Under the pieces are notes generated by a model. The model ran no database searches, had not been told where the DNA came from, and saw only the letters and a program-made list of their open reading frames with translations. The translations under genes were made by a program, and so were the position numbers. DNA of 13,012 bases from Oscillospiraceae bacterium (lineage in GTDB: Bacteria > Bacillota > Clostridia > Oscillospirales > Oscillospiraceae), in contig JAEDLP010000047.1 of the NCBI GenBank assembly GCA_016295225.1, forward strand, positions 1 to 13,012, written 5' to 3'. Below, in pieces: positions 1 through 5,434 of the stretch; position 1 is the first letter of the stretch, and the number at the start of each line of letters is the position of its first letter.

Positions 1-350
1 GGGATGTTGTCCAGGAAGGAGGACACGATGGCCGAGACCCATAGGATGATGACCATAAACATGGCCATGATGGCCCAGGGCCGGCCTTTGGCGATCTTGG
101 CGGCCCGGATGGCGATGTACTCAAAGATGCCGGAGCTTTTCACGATGGTCACGAAGAGCATCATGCCGACGAGAACGCCCAGCGTGTTGATATCCACATA
201 GGAAAAGGCGGACTTCACGTTGAGAACGCCGGTGAGGATCAGGAGGATCGCGCCGGTGACCGCAGCCAGGGTCCGGTGTATTTTCTCTGTCATGATAACC
301 AGCATGGTGAGGGCGAAGATCGCTGTCGCGAGGATTTGGGTGGCTGTCAC
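1..350 (-). CDS. ArsB/NhaD-type ion permease, N-terminal part
   Basis: This is an integral membrane transporter of the SLC13/ArsB/NhaD (ion transporter) superfamily, cut by the left window edge after 116 residues. It has a hydrophobic first helix (about residues 3-19), a short basic loop (TEKIHRTLAA), a second helix (GAILLILTGVL), and then a stretch resembling NhaD and arsenite permeases: DINTLGVLVGMMLFVTIV, SSGIFEYIAIRAAKIAKG, and finally SSFLDNIP, the family's conserved FLDN motif in the hairpin region. I chose the GTG at 350 because AAAGGAG lies 11 bases upstream of it. An in-frame ATG at 371 has no ribosome site. The gene follows the terminator of the neighbouring antiporter, so it needs its own promoter; a TATCAT at 384-389 (minus) is a weak -10 candidate with no good -35. 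The substrate (sodium, arsenite or a carboxylate) cannot be told from this part. Confidence 0.85.
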   Translation of the reverse strand, partial: MTATQILATAIFALTMLVIMTEKIHRTLAAVTGAILLILTGVLNVKSAFSYVDINTLGVLVGMMLFVTIVKSSGIFEYIAIRAAKIAKGRPWAIMAMFMVIILWVSAIVSSFLDNI

Positions 351-361
351 GAGATCCCACG

Positions 362-368
362 CTCCTTT
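362..368 (-). promoter_or_regulatory. Ribosome binding site fixing a GTG start
   Basis: AAAGGAG on the minus strand sits 11 bases before the GTG at 348-350. It lies inside the longer ATG-initiated reading frame, which has only an A/T-rich leader without a Shine-Dalgarno match, so GTG is the preferred start of the permease. Confidence 0.6.
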
Positions 369-433
369 CATTTTCATACATTCATGATACGCCGGACCAT
401 GGAAGAGAATGAGTGCGGGCGGCTATGCAAACC

Positions 434-496
434 AAAAACCTCCCCCGGGCGGGGCCAAACCATTCGGAAAACGGTTTGGGACCTTCCCAGGGGAGG
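434..496 (-). terminator. Nested Rho-independent terminator of the antiporter gene
   Basis: The outer arms 486-496 and 439-449 pair over 11 bp (CCTCCCCTGGG with CCCGGGGGAGG, one T-G wobble). They are followed on the minus strand by TTTTT (434-438). Inside the loop a second perfect 7-bp stem forms (CCAAACC with GGTTTGG, 455-461 and 473-479). It lies 18 bases downstream of the antiporter stop codon and separates it from the permease gene. Confidence 0.85.
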
Positions 497-514
497 CTGT
501 CAGGATTTCTGTTT

Positions 515-1756
515 TTAGGGCTGGGCGTTCTGTTGGGGTGACACCGGGGGACTGGTGTGGTGCCTGTCTTTGAAAACCAGCTTCAGAAGGATGGGGGTGA
601 AGATGGTGGTGACCACCACCACGACCACCACCGGGCCGAAGAGCTCGGTGTTGATCAGACCCAGGTCCGCGCCCTTGGTGGCGACGATGAGGGCCACCTC
701 TCCCCGGGAGACCATGCCCACGCCGATCTGCAGGGATTCCCGATTGCTGTATTTACAGAACTTGGCTCCCAGGCCGCAGCCGATCATCTTGGACAGGACG
801 GCCACCAAGGTCAGAACCACGGCAAAGAGCAGGATGTGGGCGTTCATGCGTTTCAGCTCCACCTGGAGGCCGATGCTGGCAAAAAATACAGGGGAGAGGT
901 ACAGGAAGGAGATAGACTCGAAGTTGGCCGCCAGATAGGCGGTGCGCTTTTCCGAGGTGCTGTTGGCAAGGACCAGACCGGCCATGAAAGCGCCGGTGAT
1001 GTCGGTGACGCCAAAGATCTCCTCCGCGATGTAGGACAGAAGCAGACAGAAGACAAAGGCTACGATCACGTGCTGGGTGCGGTTTTCCTCCGTCTTGCAG
1101 GTCCACCGTCGGTAAAGACGGGCAAAAGCCAACCCCGCTGTAATGGCGAAGACGAAGAAGAGCAGGATTTTCACCAGAACCCAGACCACGTTCACGGAAG
1201 AATCGGCAAAGCTGGTGACGATGGTCAGGGCGATGATGCCCAGCACGTCGTCGATGATGGCGGCGCCCAGGATGGCGCTGCCCACGGGGCCGCGCAGCTT
1301 GCCCATTTCCCGCAAGGTCTCTACGGTGATGCTCACCGAGGTGGCGGTGAGTATAATGCCCAGGAAAATGTTCTGGAGCATCAGGGAACCTTCCGGGCCG
1401 GCGGCGTTGTTTACCAGCAATTCCGGATTGTTGAAGTAGACGCCAACCAGGAAGCCGCCTGCCAGAGGGACGAGGACACCGGCAAAAGCGATGAGGAAGG
1501 AGGCTTTGCCGCTGCGCTTGAGTTCGTTGATATCAGTTTCCATGCCGGAGGTGAACATCAGAACGATGACGCCCAGGCTGGCTGTGGTTTTCAGGAATTC
1601 TGTTTCCTGGATGATCCCGAACACAGCGGGACCCAGCATCAGGCCGGCCACCAGGGAACCCACCACCTGAGGCATGCGGAACCGCTGGGAGAAGAGCCCC
1701 AGGACCTTGGTGCAGAGCAGGATCAGGGCCAGATCCAAAAGATACTGATAGGCCAT
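515..1756 (-). CDS. Cation/proton antiporter, CPA2 family
   Basis: This 413-residue membrane protein of the Na+/H+ exchanger fold (KefB/GerN/NapA type) should exchange Na+ or K+ for H+ across the cytoplasmic membrane. Visible family features are the N-terminal RMPQVVGSLVAGLMLGP segment, FTSGMETD near residue 70 (family form F..G.E.D), the unwound-helix motif LTATSVSIT (136-144), the ion-binding pair D169-D170 in AAIIDDVLGI, and VSRGEVALI with R351. Two adjacent aspartates are the hallmark of electrogenic members such as NapA, so exchange with unequal stoichiometry is likely (inference). There is no C-terminal TrkA-N domain, only a short hydrophilic tail, so it is not a full KefB/KefC. The start was moved to ATG 1756 because AAGAGGTGG precedes it at good spacing; the upstream ATG at 1786 has none. 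It carries its own strong promoter and terminator. A run of seven valines occurs near residue 376. Confidence 0.92.
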   Translation of the reverse strand: MAYQYLLDLALILLCTKVLGLFSQRFRMPQVVGSLVAGLMLGPAVFGIIQETEFLKTTASLGVIVLMFTSGMETDINELKRSGKASFLIAFAGVLVPLAGGFLVGVYFNNPELLVNNAAGPEGSLMLQNIFLGIILTATSVSITVETLREMGKLRGPVGSAILGAAIIDDVLGIIALTIVTSFADSSVNVVWVLVKILLFFVFAITAGLAFARLYRRWTCKTEENRTQHVIVAFVFCLLLSYIAEEIFGVTDITGAFMAGLVLANSTSEKRTAYLAANFESISFLYLSPVFFASIGLQVELKRMNAHILLFAVVLTLVAVLSKMIGCGLGAKFCKYSNRESLQIGVGMVSRGEVALIVATKGADLGLINTELFGPVVVVVVVTTIFTPILLKLVFKDRHHTSPPVSPQQNAQP

Positions 1757-1760
1757 ACAG

Positions 1761-1769
1761 CCACCTCTT
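1761..1769 (-). promoter_or_regulatory. Ribosome binding site of the antiporter
   Basis: AAGAGGTGG on the minus strand, with its GAGG core 7 bases before ATG 1754-1756. It decides in favour of the shorter start over the in-frame ATG 30 bases upstream. Confidence 0.75.
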
Positions 1770-1813
1770 TTCTTGGGGAGATGCAAAGAGAAGGTGCTTC
1801 CAATGATAAGATC

Positions 1814-1842
1814 ATTATAGGCCTAAAACTTCCAAATATCAA
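1814..1842 (-). promoter_or_regulatory. Sigma-A promoter of the antiporter gene
   Basis: On the minus strand TTGATA (1837-1842) is separated by exactly 17 bases from a perfect TATAAT (1814-1819). Only one base of the -35 deviates from consensus. It would start transcription about 50 bases before the antiporter ATG. This is the best housekeeping promoter in the window. The surrounding 1843-1900 is A/T-rich with no hairpin resembling a terminator for the upstream gene, so some readthrough from that gene is possible. Confidence 0.88.
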
Positions 1843-1900
1843 CATTTTCTTTAATTTCCTTCCAGTTTTTACAAAAGAAGAAAAGTGTGAAAAAGGTCGA

Positions 1901-3124
1901 TTATGTGCCTGCGTCTGCCAGGGTGAGGGCCAGATCGGTGTTGAAGGCGTAGGTTTGTCCATCCGTGGTGAGGATGATGGAGCCGCTCTTGCCGGTGCCG
2001 TAGACGGTGGTTCCCTGGTCAAAGAGCCGCTGGAGAGCTTTGAGGGTAGGGTGATGGTAAGAATTTCCCACCAGGTAAGAGACCACCGCGTATTCGGGAT
2101 TCACCACCTGCAAAAACTCTTTGCAGGTGGAGGAGGTGGAGCCGTGGTGGCCCACTTTCAGTACGTCGACGTCCCCGAAGAGGGACAGGGAGGCCTGTTC
2201 CACGGTCTGGGACATGTCGCCGGTGAAGAGGACGGTCACATTCCCGCAGATAAGCTGACAGACCACGCTGCTGTCGTTGGGGGTGGTCCAGGCGTCGCCG
2301 GTTTCGATCACCGACAGAACCGTGTCAGGCCCCAGAGAGATCACCCGATCCTCATCGAAGGTGAGGATACTGTCGGGCTCTGCCTGGGCGGCGGTCCAAT
2401 ATTTTTGATAGGTTTTGGTGGTGGCTGGGTAGCCGCTGTCTATGATCTCGTTGACCTGGAAGGCGGCCAGTACGTCGTCCAGTCCGCCCACGTGGTCCGC
2501 GTCGGGATGGGTGGCAATGAGGTAGTCCAGAGGGCCGTCCACATAGGACGACAGGTAGGATACCACCGTGTTCCCAGCCTTGTTGTCCCCGCCGTCAATG
2601 AGGATTTCCATCTGGCCGTAGTCGATGAGAGTGGCGTCCCCCTGGCCCACGTCGATGAAGTGGACCCGGAGCACGGGATCGCCGGTGGTCACTATCACAC
2701 AGCGGGTGCTGTTGTTCCAAGAGACCTGAGCGCCGAAGGCTTCCAGCACGGCGCGGATGGGCAGGTAAGTGCGGTTGTTCACGATGATGGAGGTGGTGTC
2801 AATGGTCACTGTTTCACCGTCTACCTGGATGTAGGACTGTCCAATGGGGACCCGGACGGTGACGCCATCCTTTTCCGCGATGGCGGTGCGGGTGGCGTCC
2901 TCCCAGGAGACGGTACAGCCGAAGGTTTCCAGGGTCTTGCGGAAGGGAACCTGGGTGCGGTTGGCGCTGTCGATGAAGGGATAGCCATAGGTGCTGTCAA
3001 AGACCACGGCCTCCCCGTCGATGGTGACCCGCACAGGCTCTGCAGCCGAAGCGGGGAGAACGATCAGGGCGCAGAGAAGGGATGCGGCCAGAAGAAACTG
3101 TCCGAATTTTTTCCAGTTAATCAT
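1901..3124 (-). CDS. Secreted ComEC-like metallo-beta-lactamase protein with stalk-type N-terminal domain
   Basis: This exported 407-residue protein has three parts. The first is a signal peptide (about residues 1-27, KK then a hydrophobic core, ending ASA). Next comes a copper-amine-oxidase-N-like (stalk) domain at about 30-147, seen as two repeats with VPFRKTLETFGCTVSW and LPIRAVLEAFGAQVSW. Last is a metallo-beta-lactamase domain from about 152, starting VHFIDVGQGDATLI as in ComEC C-terminal domains. Metal ligands visible are HPDADH (H206, D208, D210, H211), TGD (D303), HH (326-327) and the late HH (357-358). ComEC-type domains are nucleases or phosphodiesterases; here the substrate is unknown and the site of action is outside the membrane or in the wall. 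The ComEC membrane channel domain is absent. AGGAGGT sits 6 bases before ATG 3124, and the start overlaps the end of the CYTH gene by 8 bases, implying coupling. Confidence 0.9.
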   Translation of the reverse strand: MINWKKFGQFLLAASLLCALIVLPASAAEPVRVTIDGEAVVFDSTYGYPFIDSANRTQVPFRKTLETFGCTVSWEDATRTAIAEKDGVTVRVPIGQSYIQVDGETVTIDTTSIIVNNRTYLPIRAVLEAFGAQVSWNNSTRCVIVTTGDPVLRVHFIDVGQGDATLIDYGQMEILIDGGDNKAGNTVVSYLSSYVDGPLDYLIATHPDADHVGGLDDVLAAFQVNEIIDSGYPATTKTYQKYWTAAQAEPDSILTFDEDRVISLGPDTVLSVIETGDAWTTPNDSSVVCQLICGNVTVLFTGDMSQTVEQASLSLFGDVDVLKVGHHGSTSSTCKEFLQVVNPEYAVVSYLVGNSYHHPTLKALQRLFDQGTTVYGTGKSGSIILTTDGQTYAFNTDLALTLADAGT

Positions 3125-3623
3125 GGGGATACCTCCTGTCTGCCAGGGCGGCGTTTTTATAGGACTCGTCGTCGGTGACCTCTTTCCGGACCTTGATCTG
3201 GGGAGGAAGATCGATGGGGGTATCTTCCGCGTCCAATTCGATTTCCAGAATGGCCTGGTCCTGCCAGAAGGGATAGAGGTCGATCTCCAGCAGCTGTCCC
3301 CGGTAGGGCAGGAGCCAGCGTTTTTTGTGTAGGGGGACTTTGGCGGGGTCGGCTTGGGAAAGGAAGGCTTCGTATTCCTCCGGCGTGACGATGCGCTCGA
3401 TCTCCTCCCGTGAGACGGCGGAAACACTCCGCTTGGTGGTATGATAATAGAGAGAGCGTCCGTTCTCCGACCAGTGGCGGACCCGGACTTCCTCGCCGGG
3501 CCGGGCAGTGAGATAGGTCTGGACGATCTCGGCCTCCCTGCTGCCGGGCCAGGCGGCCAGCCAGGCAGGATCGGGGCGGTCGATCAAAAATTTTCGTTCG
3601 ATTTCCATGCGTGTTTCGGGCAT
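3117..3623 (-). CDS. CYTH domain protein (triphosphatase/adenylate-cyclase-like)
   Basis: This 168-residue cytosolic protein has the CYTH (triphosphate tunnel metalloenzyme) fold. The diagnostic EIERKF motif (ExExK, residues 7-11) is at the N terminus. It is followed by alternating charged strands: VRVRHW, YHTTKR, REEIERIV, LHKKRWLL, LEIDLY, LEIELD and KVRKEV. These supply the acidic metal ligands and basic phosphate ligands of the tunnel. Members hydrolyse organic or inorganic triphosphates such as tripolyphosphate or thiamine triphosphate, and a few cyclise ATP; the substrate cannot be told here. The start ATG 3623 is preceded by GAGG at 8 bases. In-frame ATGs further upstream (for example in MQKNMEVEES) lack ribosome sites and fall at or before the likely transcription start. 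Its stop overlaps the start of the metallo-beta-lactamase gene, forming a two-gene operon. Confidence 0.9.
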   Translation of the reverse strand: MPETRMEIERKFLIDRPDPAWLAAWPGSREAEIVQTYLTARPGEEVRVRHWSENGRSLYYHTTKRSVSAVSREEIERIVTPEEYEAFLSQADPAKVPLHKKRWLLPYRGQLLEIDLYPFWQDQAILEIELDAEDTPIDLPPQIKVRKEVTDDESYKNAALADRRYPHD

Positions 3624-3656
3624 AGCGGATTCCTCGACTTCCATGTTTTTTTGCAT

Positions 3657-3685
3657 AGTATACCACAAGCGGGGAAAGAAAGAAA
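3657..3685 (-). promoter_or_regulatory. Extended -10 promoter of the CYTH operon
   Basis: On the minus strand TGGTATACT gives an extended -10 (TGn followed by TATACT at 3657-3662). The hexamer 17 bases upstream, TTTCTT (3680-3685), is a poor -35, as is usual for extended -10 promoters. It overlaps the T-tract and stem base of the spoIVB terminator. Initiation would fall just before the ATG-rich leader of the CYTH gene. Confidence 0.65.
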
Positions 3686-3709
3686 CAGCCCGCGTTGGCG
3701 GGCTGTTTC
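3675..3709 (-). terminator. Rho-independent terminator of spoIVB
   Basis: A perfect 12-bp stem (GAAACAGCCCGC with GCGGGCTGTTTC, 3682-3693 and 3698-3709) has a 4-base loop and is followed on the minus strand by TTTCTTT. It begins two bases after the spoIVB stop codon. Confidence 0.93.
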
Positions 3710-3711
3710 GG

Positions 3712-4785
3712 TCAGGTCTCTTCTGCGGCTTCCAGCATGTGCTGGGCAAAGATGCCATAGCCCCGGTCGGCGTGGTCGATGAGCACATGGGTCACGGCCC
3801 CCACCATTTTTCCGCCCTGGAGGATGGGCGAGCCGCTCATGCCCTGGACGATACCGCCGGTCCGGTCCAGCAGACGCTGGTCGGTGACCTTCAGCATCAG
3901 GTCCCGGGTGTCGGAGGCGTCGTGGAAGACTTTCAGGATCTCCACGGTATACTCCTCCACGGTGTTCCCTTCCACGTTGGCCAGAATGGTGGCGGGCCCT
4001 TCATGGACTTCCTTGGGCTTGGCCACGGGTACGGCCCGGCCGGAGAGGGCCCTGGGATTGGTCAAATGGCCGAACACACCGCTTTTGGTGTTGGCATAGA
4101 GGGTCCCCAGGTCAGCCTCGGAAGAAAAGGCCCCCCGGAGTTCTCCGGGCCGGCCGTCCATCCCCTTGACCACCCCTGCGATGGTGGCTGAGGTGACGCC
4201 CCCGGACTGGAGGGTCATAAGCACCGAGGTGTCCACGTCGTTGATGCCGTGGCCCAGGGTGCCGAAGAGCCCGGTGGAGGGCTCTACAAAGGTTAGGGTG
4301 CCGATTCCGGCCATGGAGTCCCGAATCCAGGCCCCCAGCTTATAGGCTCCGTCGGTGGAGCACTGGGCGGCCTTGGTGGTCATCTCCAGGTTTTTCTCAT
4401 CCCGGAGGACGGAGAGCTCCATCTCCTGTCCGTCCAGCTCCTGGAGGATGGTCTGGACCTCCTCGATGGAGTCTACCTTTTCTTCATTGATATGGGTGAT
4501 GACGTCCCCTTCCTGAAGACCGCAGGCCTTGGCCGGGGAGGCCAGACCCTGGTTGGTGGAGATATCGGACAGGCCGATGACCAGCACGCCTTGGGAAAAG
4601 AGTTTGATGCCCACTGCCTGGCCCAGCGGGATCACATAGCGCGTGTCATTGTCCCGGTTTATTTCTGCGGCCCTGGCCCCGGGCGCCAGGGAGAGAGCGG
4701 TTACCACGGCGGCCAGCAGCAGGAGAAGGGAGCGAAAAAGCCACGCCAAGGGGGCCGGCCCATGGCGCTCTTTGGTGTCCTGCAA
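3712..4785 (-). CDS. spoIVB: SpoIVB, sporulation signalling serine protease (S55)
   Basis: SpoIVB is made in the forespore, exported to the intermembrane space, and cleaves SpoIVFA so that SpoIVFB can process pro-sigma-K in the mother cell (known from Bacillus subtilis). Here it is 357 residues. A membrane anchor or signal sequence spans about 14-40 (LLLLLAAVVTALSLAPGARA). A PDZ domain follows at about 60-135 (ACGLQEGDVITHIN). The S55 peptidase domain has GTLGHGI (H179), TDQRLLDRTGGIVQG (D302) and GMSGSPI (S317). The D-to-S distance of 15 equals that of the B. subtilis D363/S378 pair as I recall it. The domain ends with GAVTHVLIDHADRGYGIF, as in the family. I chose TTG 4785 because GGGGGTGAT precedes it by 7 bases to the core; the in-frame ATGs at 4806 and 4821 have no ribosome site. 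It is a single gene with its own terminator. I could not identify a convincing sigma-F or sigma-G promoter. Confidence 0.95.
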   Translation of the reverse strand: MQDTKERHGPAPLAWLFRSLLLLLAAVVTALSLAPGARAAEINRDNDTRYVIPLGQAVGIKLFSQGVLVIGLSDISTNQGLASPAKACGLQEGDVITHINEEKVDSIEEVQTILQELDGQEMELSVLRDEKNLEMTTKAAQCSTDGAYKLGAWIRDSMAGIGTLTFVEPSTGLFGTLGHGINDVDTSVLMTLQSGGVTSATIAGVVKGMDGRPGELRGAFSSEADLGTLYANTKSGVFGHLTNPRALSGRAVPVAKPKEVHEGPATILANVEGNTVEEYTVEILKVFHDASDTRDLMLKVTDQRLLDRTGGIVQGMSGSPILQGGKMVGAVTHVLIDHADRGYGIFAQHMLEAAEET

Positions 4786-4788
4786 GAA

Positions 4789-4797
4789 ATCACCCCC
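4789..4797 (-). promoter_or_regulatory. Ribosome binding site fixing a TTG start of spoIVB
   Basis: GGGGGTGAT on the minus strand, one base off GGAGGTGAT, is placed so that the only initiator at normal spacing is TTG 4783-4785. It lies inside the longer ATG-started frame, which argues that the ATG versions are not used. Confidence 0.7.
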
Positions 4798-4824
4798 GTT
4801 TTTCATAAAAATGGGTTTCATATT

Positions 4825-4843
4825 GCGCGCCCAAATGGCGCAC
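4825..4843. repeat. 7-bp inverted repeat in the spoIVB leader
   Basis: GCGCGCC (4825-4831) and GGCGCAC (4837-4843) pair with one wobble around a 5-base loop. No T-tract follows in either direction, so it is not a terminator. It lies 40 bases upstream of the spoIVB start and could be an operator or leader hairpin, or chance in GC-rich DNA. Confidence 0.35.
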
Positions 4844-4971
4844 GATTAGTTATGGCCGTTTTTTCGAGAAAAAGCCCCGGCAATGATACACAGTCTTTCC
4901 TTGGAAGAGTCTGTTTGGGAACCTCTGAATAAATCTGCGTACGTCGATTGAATCGGAGCTTCCCTTGCTTT

Positions 4972-4998
4972 TTGACGAATGGTTTGTTATCATATCAC
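4972..4998 (+). promoter_or_regulatory. Possible promoter of the TSCPD gene
   Basis: TTGACG at 4972-4977 is a good -35. The best -10 at tolerable spacing is TATCAC (4993-4998, spacer 15); other near matches (TATCAT, CATAAC, TATAGA) are at poor distances. The A/T-rich 30 bases before the gene fit a promoter region, but the exact -10 is unsure. Confidence 0.4.
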
Positions 4999-5013
4999 AT
5001 AACGTATAGATAG

Positions 5014-5021
5014 AAAGGAAG
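5014..5021 (+). promoter_or_regulatory. Ribosome binding site fixing a TTG start
   Basis: AAAGGAAG ends 7 bases before TTG 5029-5031. No ATG or GTG in frame lies near enough before the conserved YKPKGVCS segment, so translation almost certainly begins at this TTG. Confidence 0.7.
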
Positions 5022-5028
5022 AACTCCA

Positions 5029-5298
5029 TTGACCATTCAGTATAAACCCAAGGGCGTGTGTTCCCAGCTGATGAACGTGAAAATTGAGGAAGGCGTGGTC
5101 CGGGAGATCCAGGTTCTGGGCGGCTGCAGCGGCAACCTCCAGGGCATCTCCAAGCTGCTGCCCGGCATGAAGGCGGAGGACGCCATCCAGCGCATGGCGG
5201 GCATCAAGTGCGGATACAAGGCCACCTCCTGCCCCGACCAGCTGGCCAAGGCCCTGCGCATCGCCCTGGACGAGGAAGCCAAGCGGGCAGACGCGTGA
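5029..5298 (+). CDS. Small TSCPD domain protein (TIGR03905 type)
   Basis: This 89-residue cytosolic protein consists of a single TSCPD domain, the module also found at the C terminus of adenosylcobalamin-dependent ribonucleotide reductases. The name-giving motif TSCPD is at residues 66-70. The family pattern is plain: YKPKGVCSQLM at the start, GGCSGNLQGISKLLPG at 31-46, and IKCGYKATSCPDQLAKAL near the end. Four cysteines (11, 33, 61, 68) are placed as in the stand-alone family and could bind a metal or a cofactor (inference). The biochemical role of the free-standing proteins is not known to me. It starts with TTG, is the only plus-strand gene here, is monocistronic, diverges from spoIVB across 243 bases, and converges on the mreB homologue. 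Confidence 0.93.
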   Translation: MTIQYKPKGVCSQLMNVKIEEGVVREIQVLGGCSGNLQGISKLLPGMKAEDAIQRMAGIKCGYKATSCPDQLAKALRIALDEEAKRADA

Positions 5299-5338
5299 CC
5301 ACCGCAGGCGGCCTTGCGATAAATCGTTGTAGCGTGAT

Positions 5339-5370
5339 GCGGGCGGCCCAAAGAGCCGCCCGCGTTGCTG
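5339..5370 (+). terminator. Probable terminator after the TSCPD gene
   Basis: A perfect 9-bp GC stem (GCGGGCGGC with GCCGCCCGC, 5339-5347 and 5355-5363) can be extended by a T-G and an A-T pair. It has a 7-base loop and lies 40 bases after the stop. The following GTTGCTGTCTGTT is only moderately T-rich, so efficiency is uncertain. There is no T-tract on the minus side, so it is not an obvious terminator for the convergent gene. Confidence 0.6.
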
Positions 5371-5434
5371 TCTGTTCCGGTATTCTACTGTCAATGTCTC
5401 GCAGACTGCCCTGCATTCTGCGGGGGGAATGACC

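Noticed and set aside
557..3178. Open frame of 873 codons on the plus strand, opposite the antiporter and the metallo-beta-lactamase gene
   Set aside because: It is rich in Gly, His, Asp and Gln with no family motif, and it covers two well-identified genes and their promoter on the other strand. It is a typical antisense frame in GC-rich DNA.
5400..5422. 6-bp inverted repeat after mreB as its terminator
   Set aside because: Short stem, 11-base loop and no T-tract in the direction of transcription.
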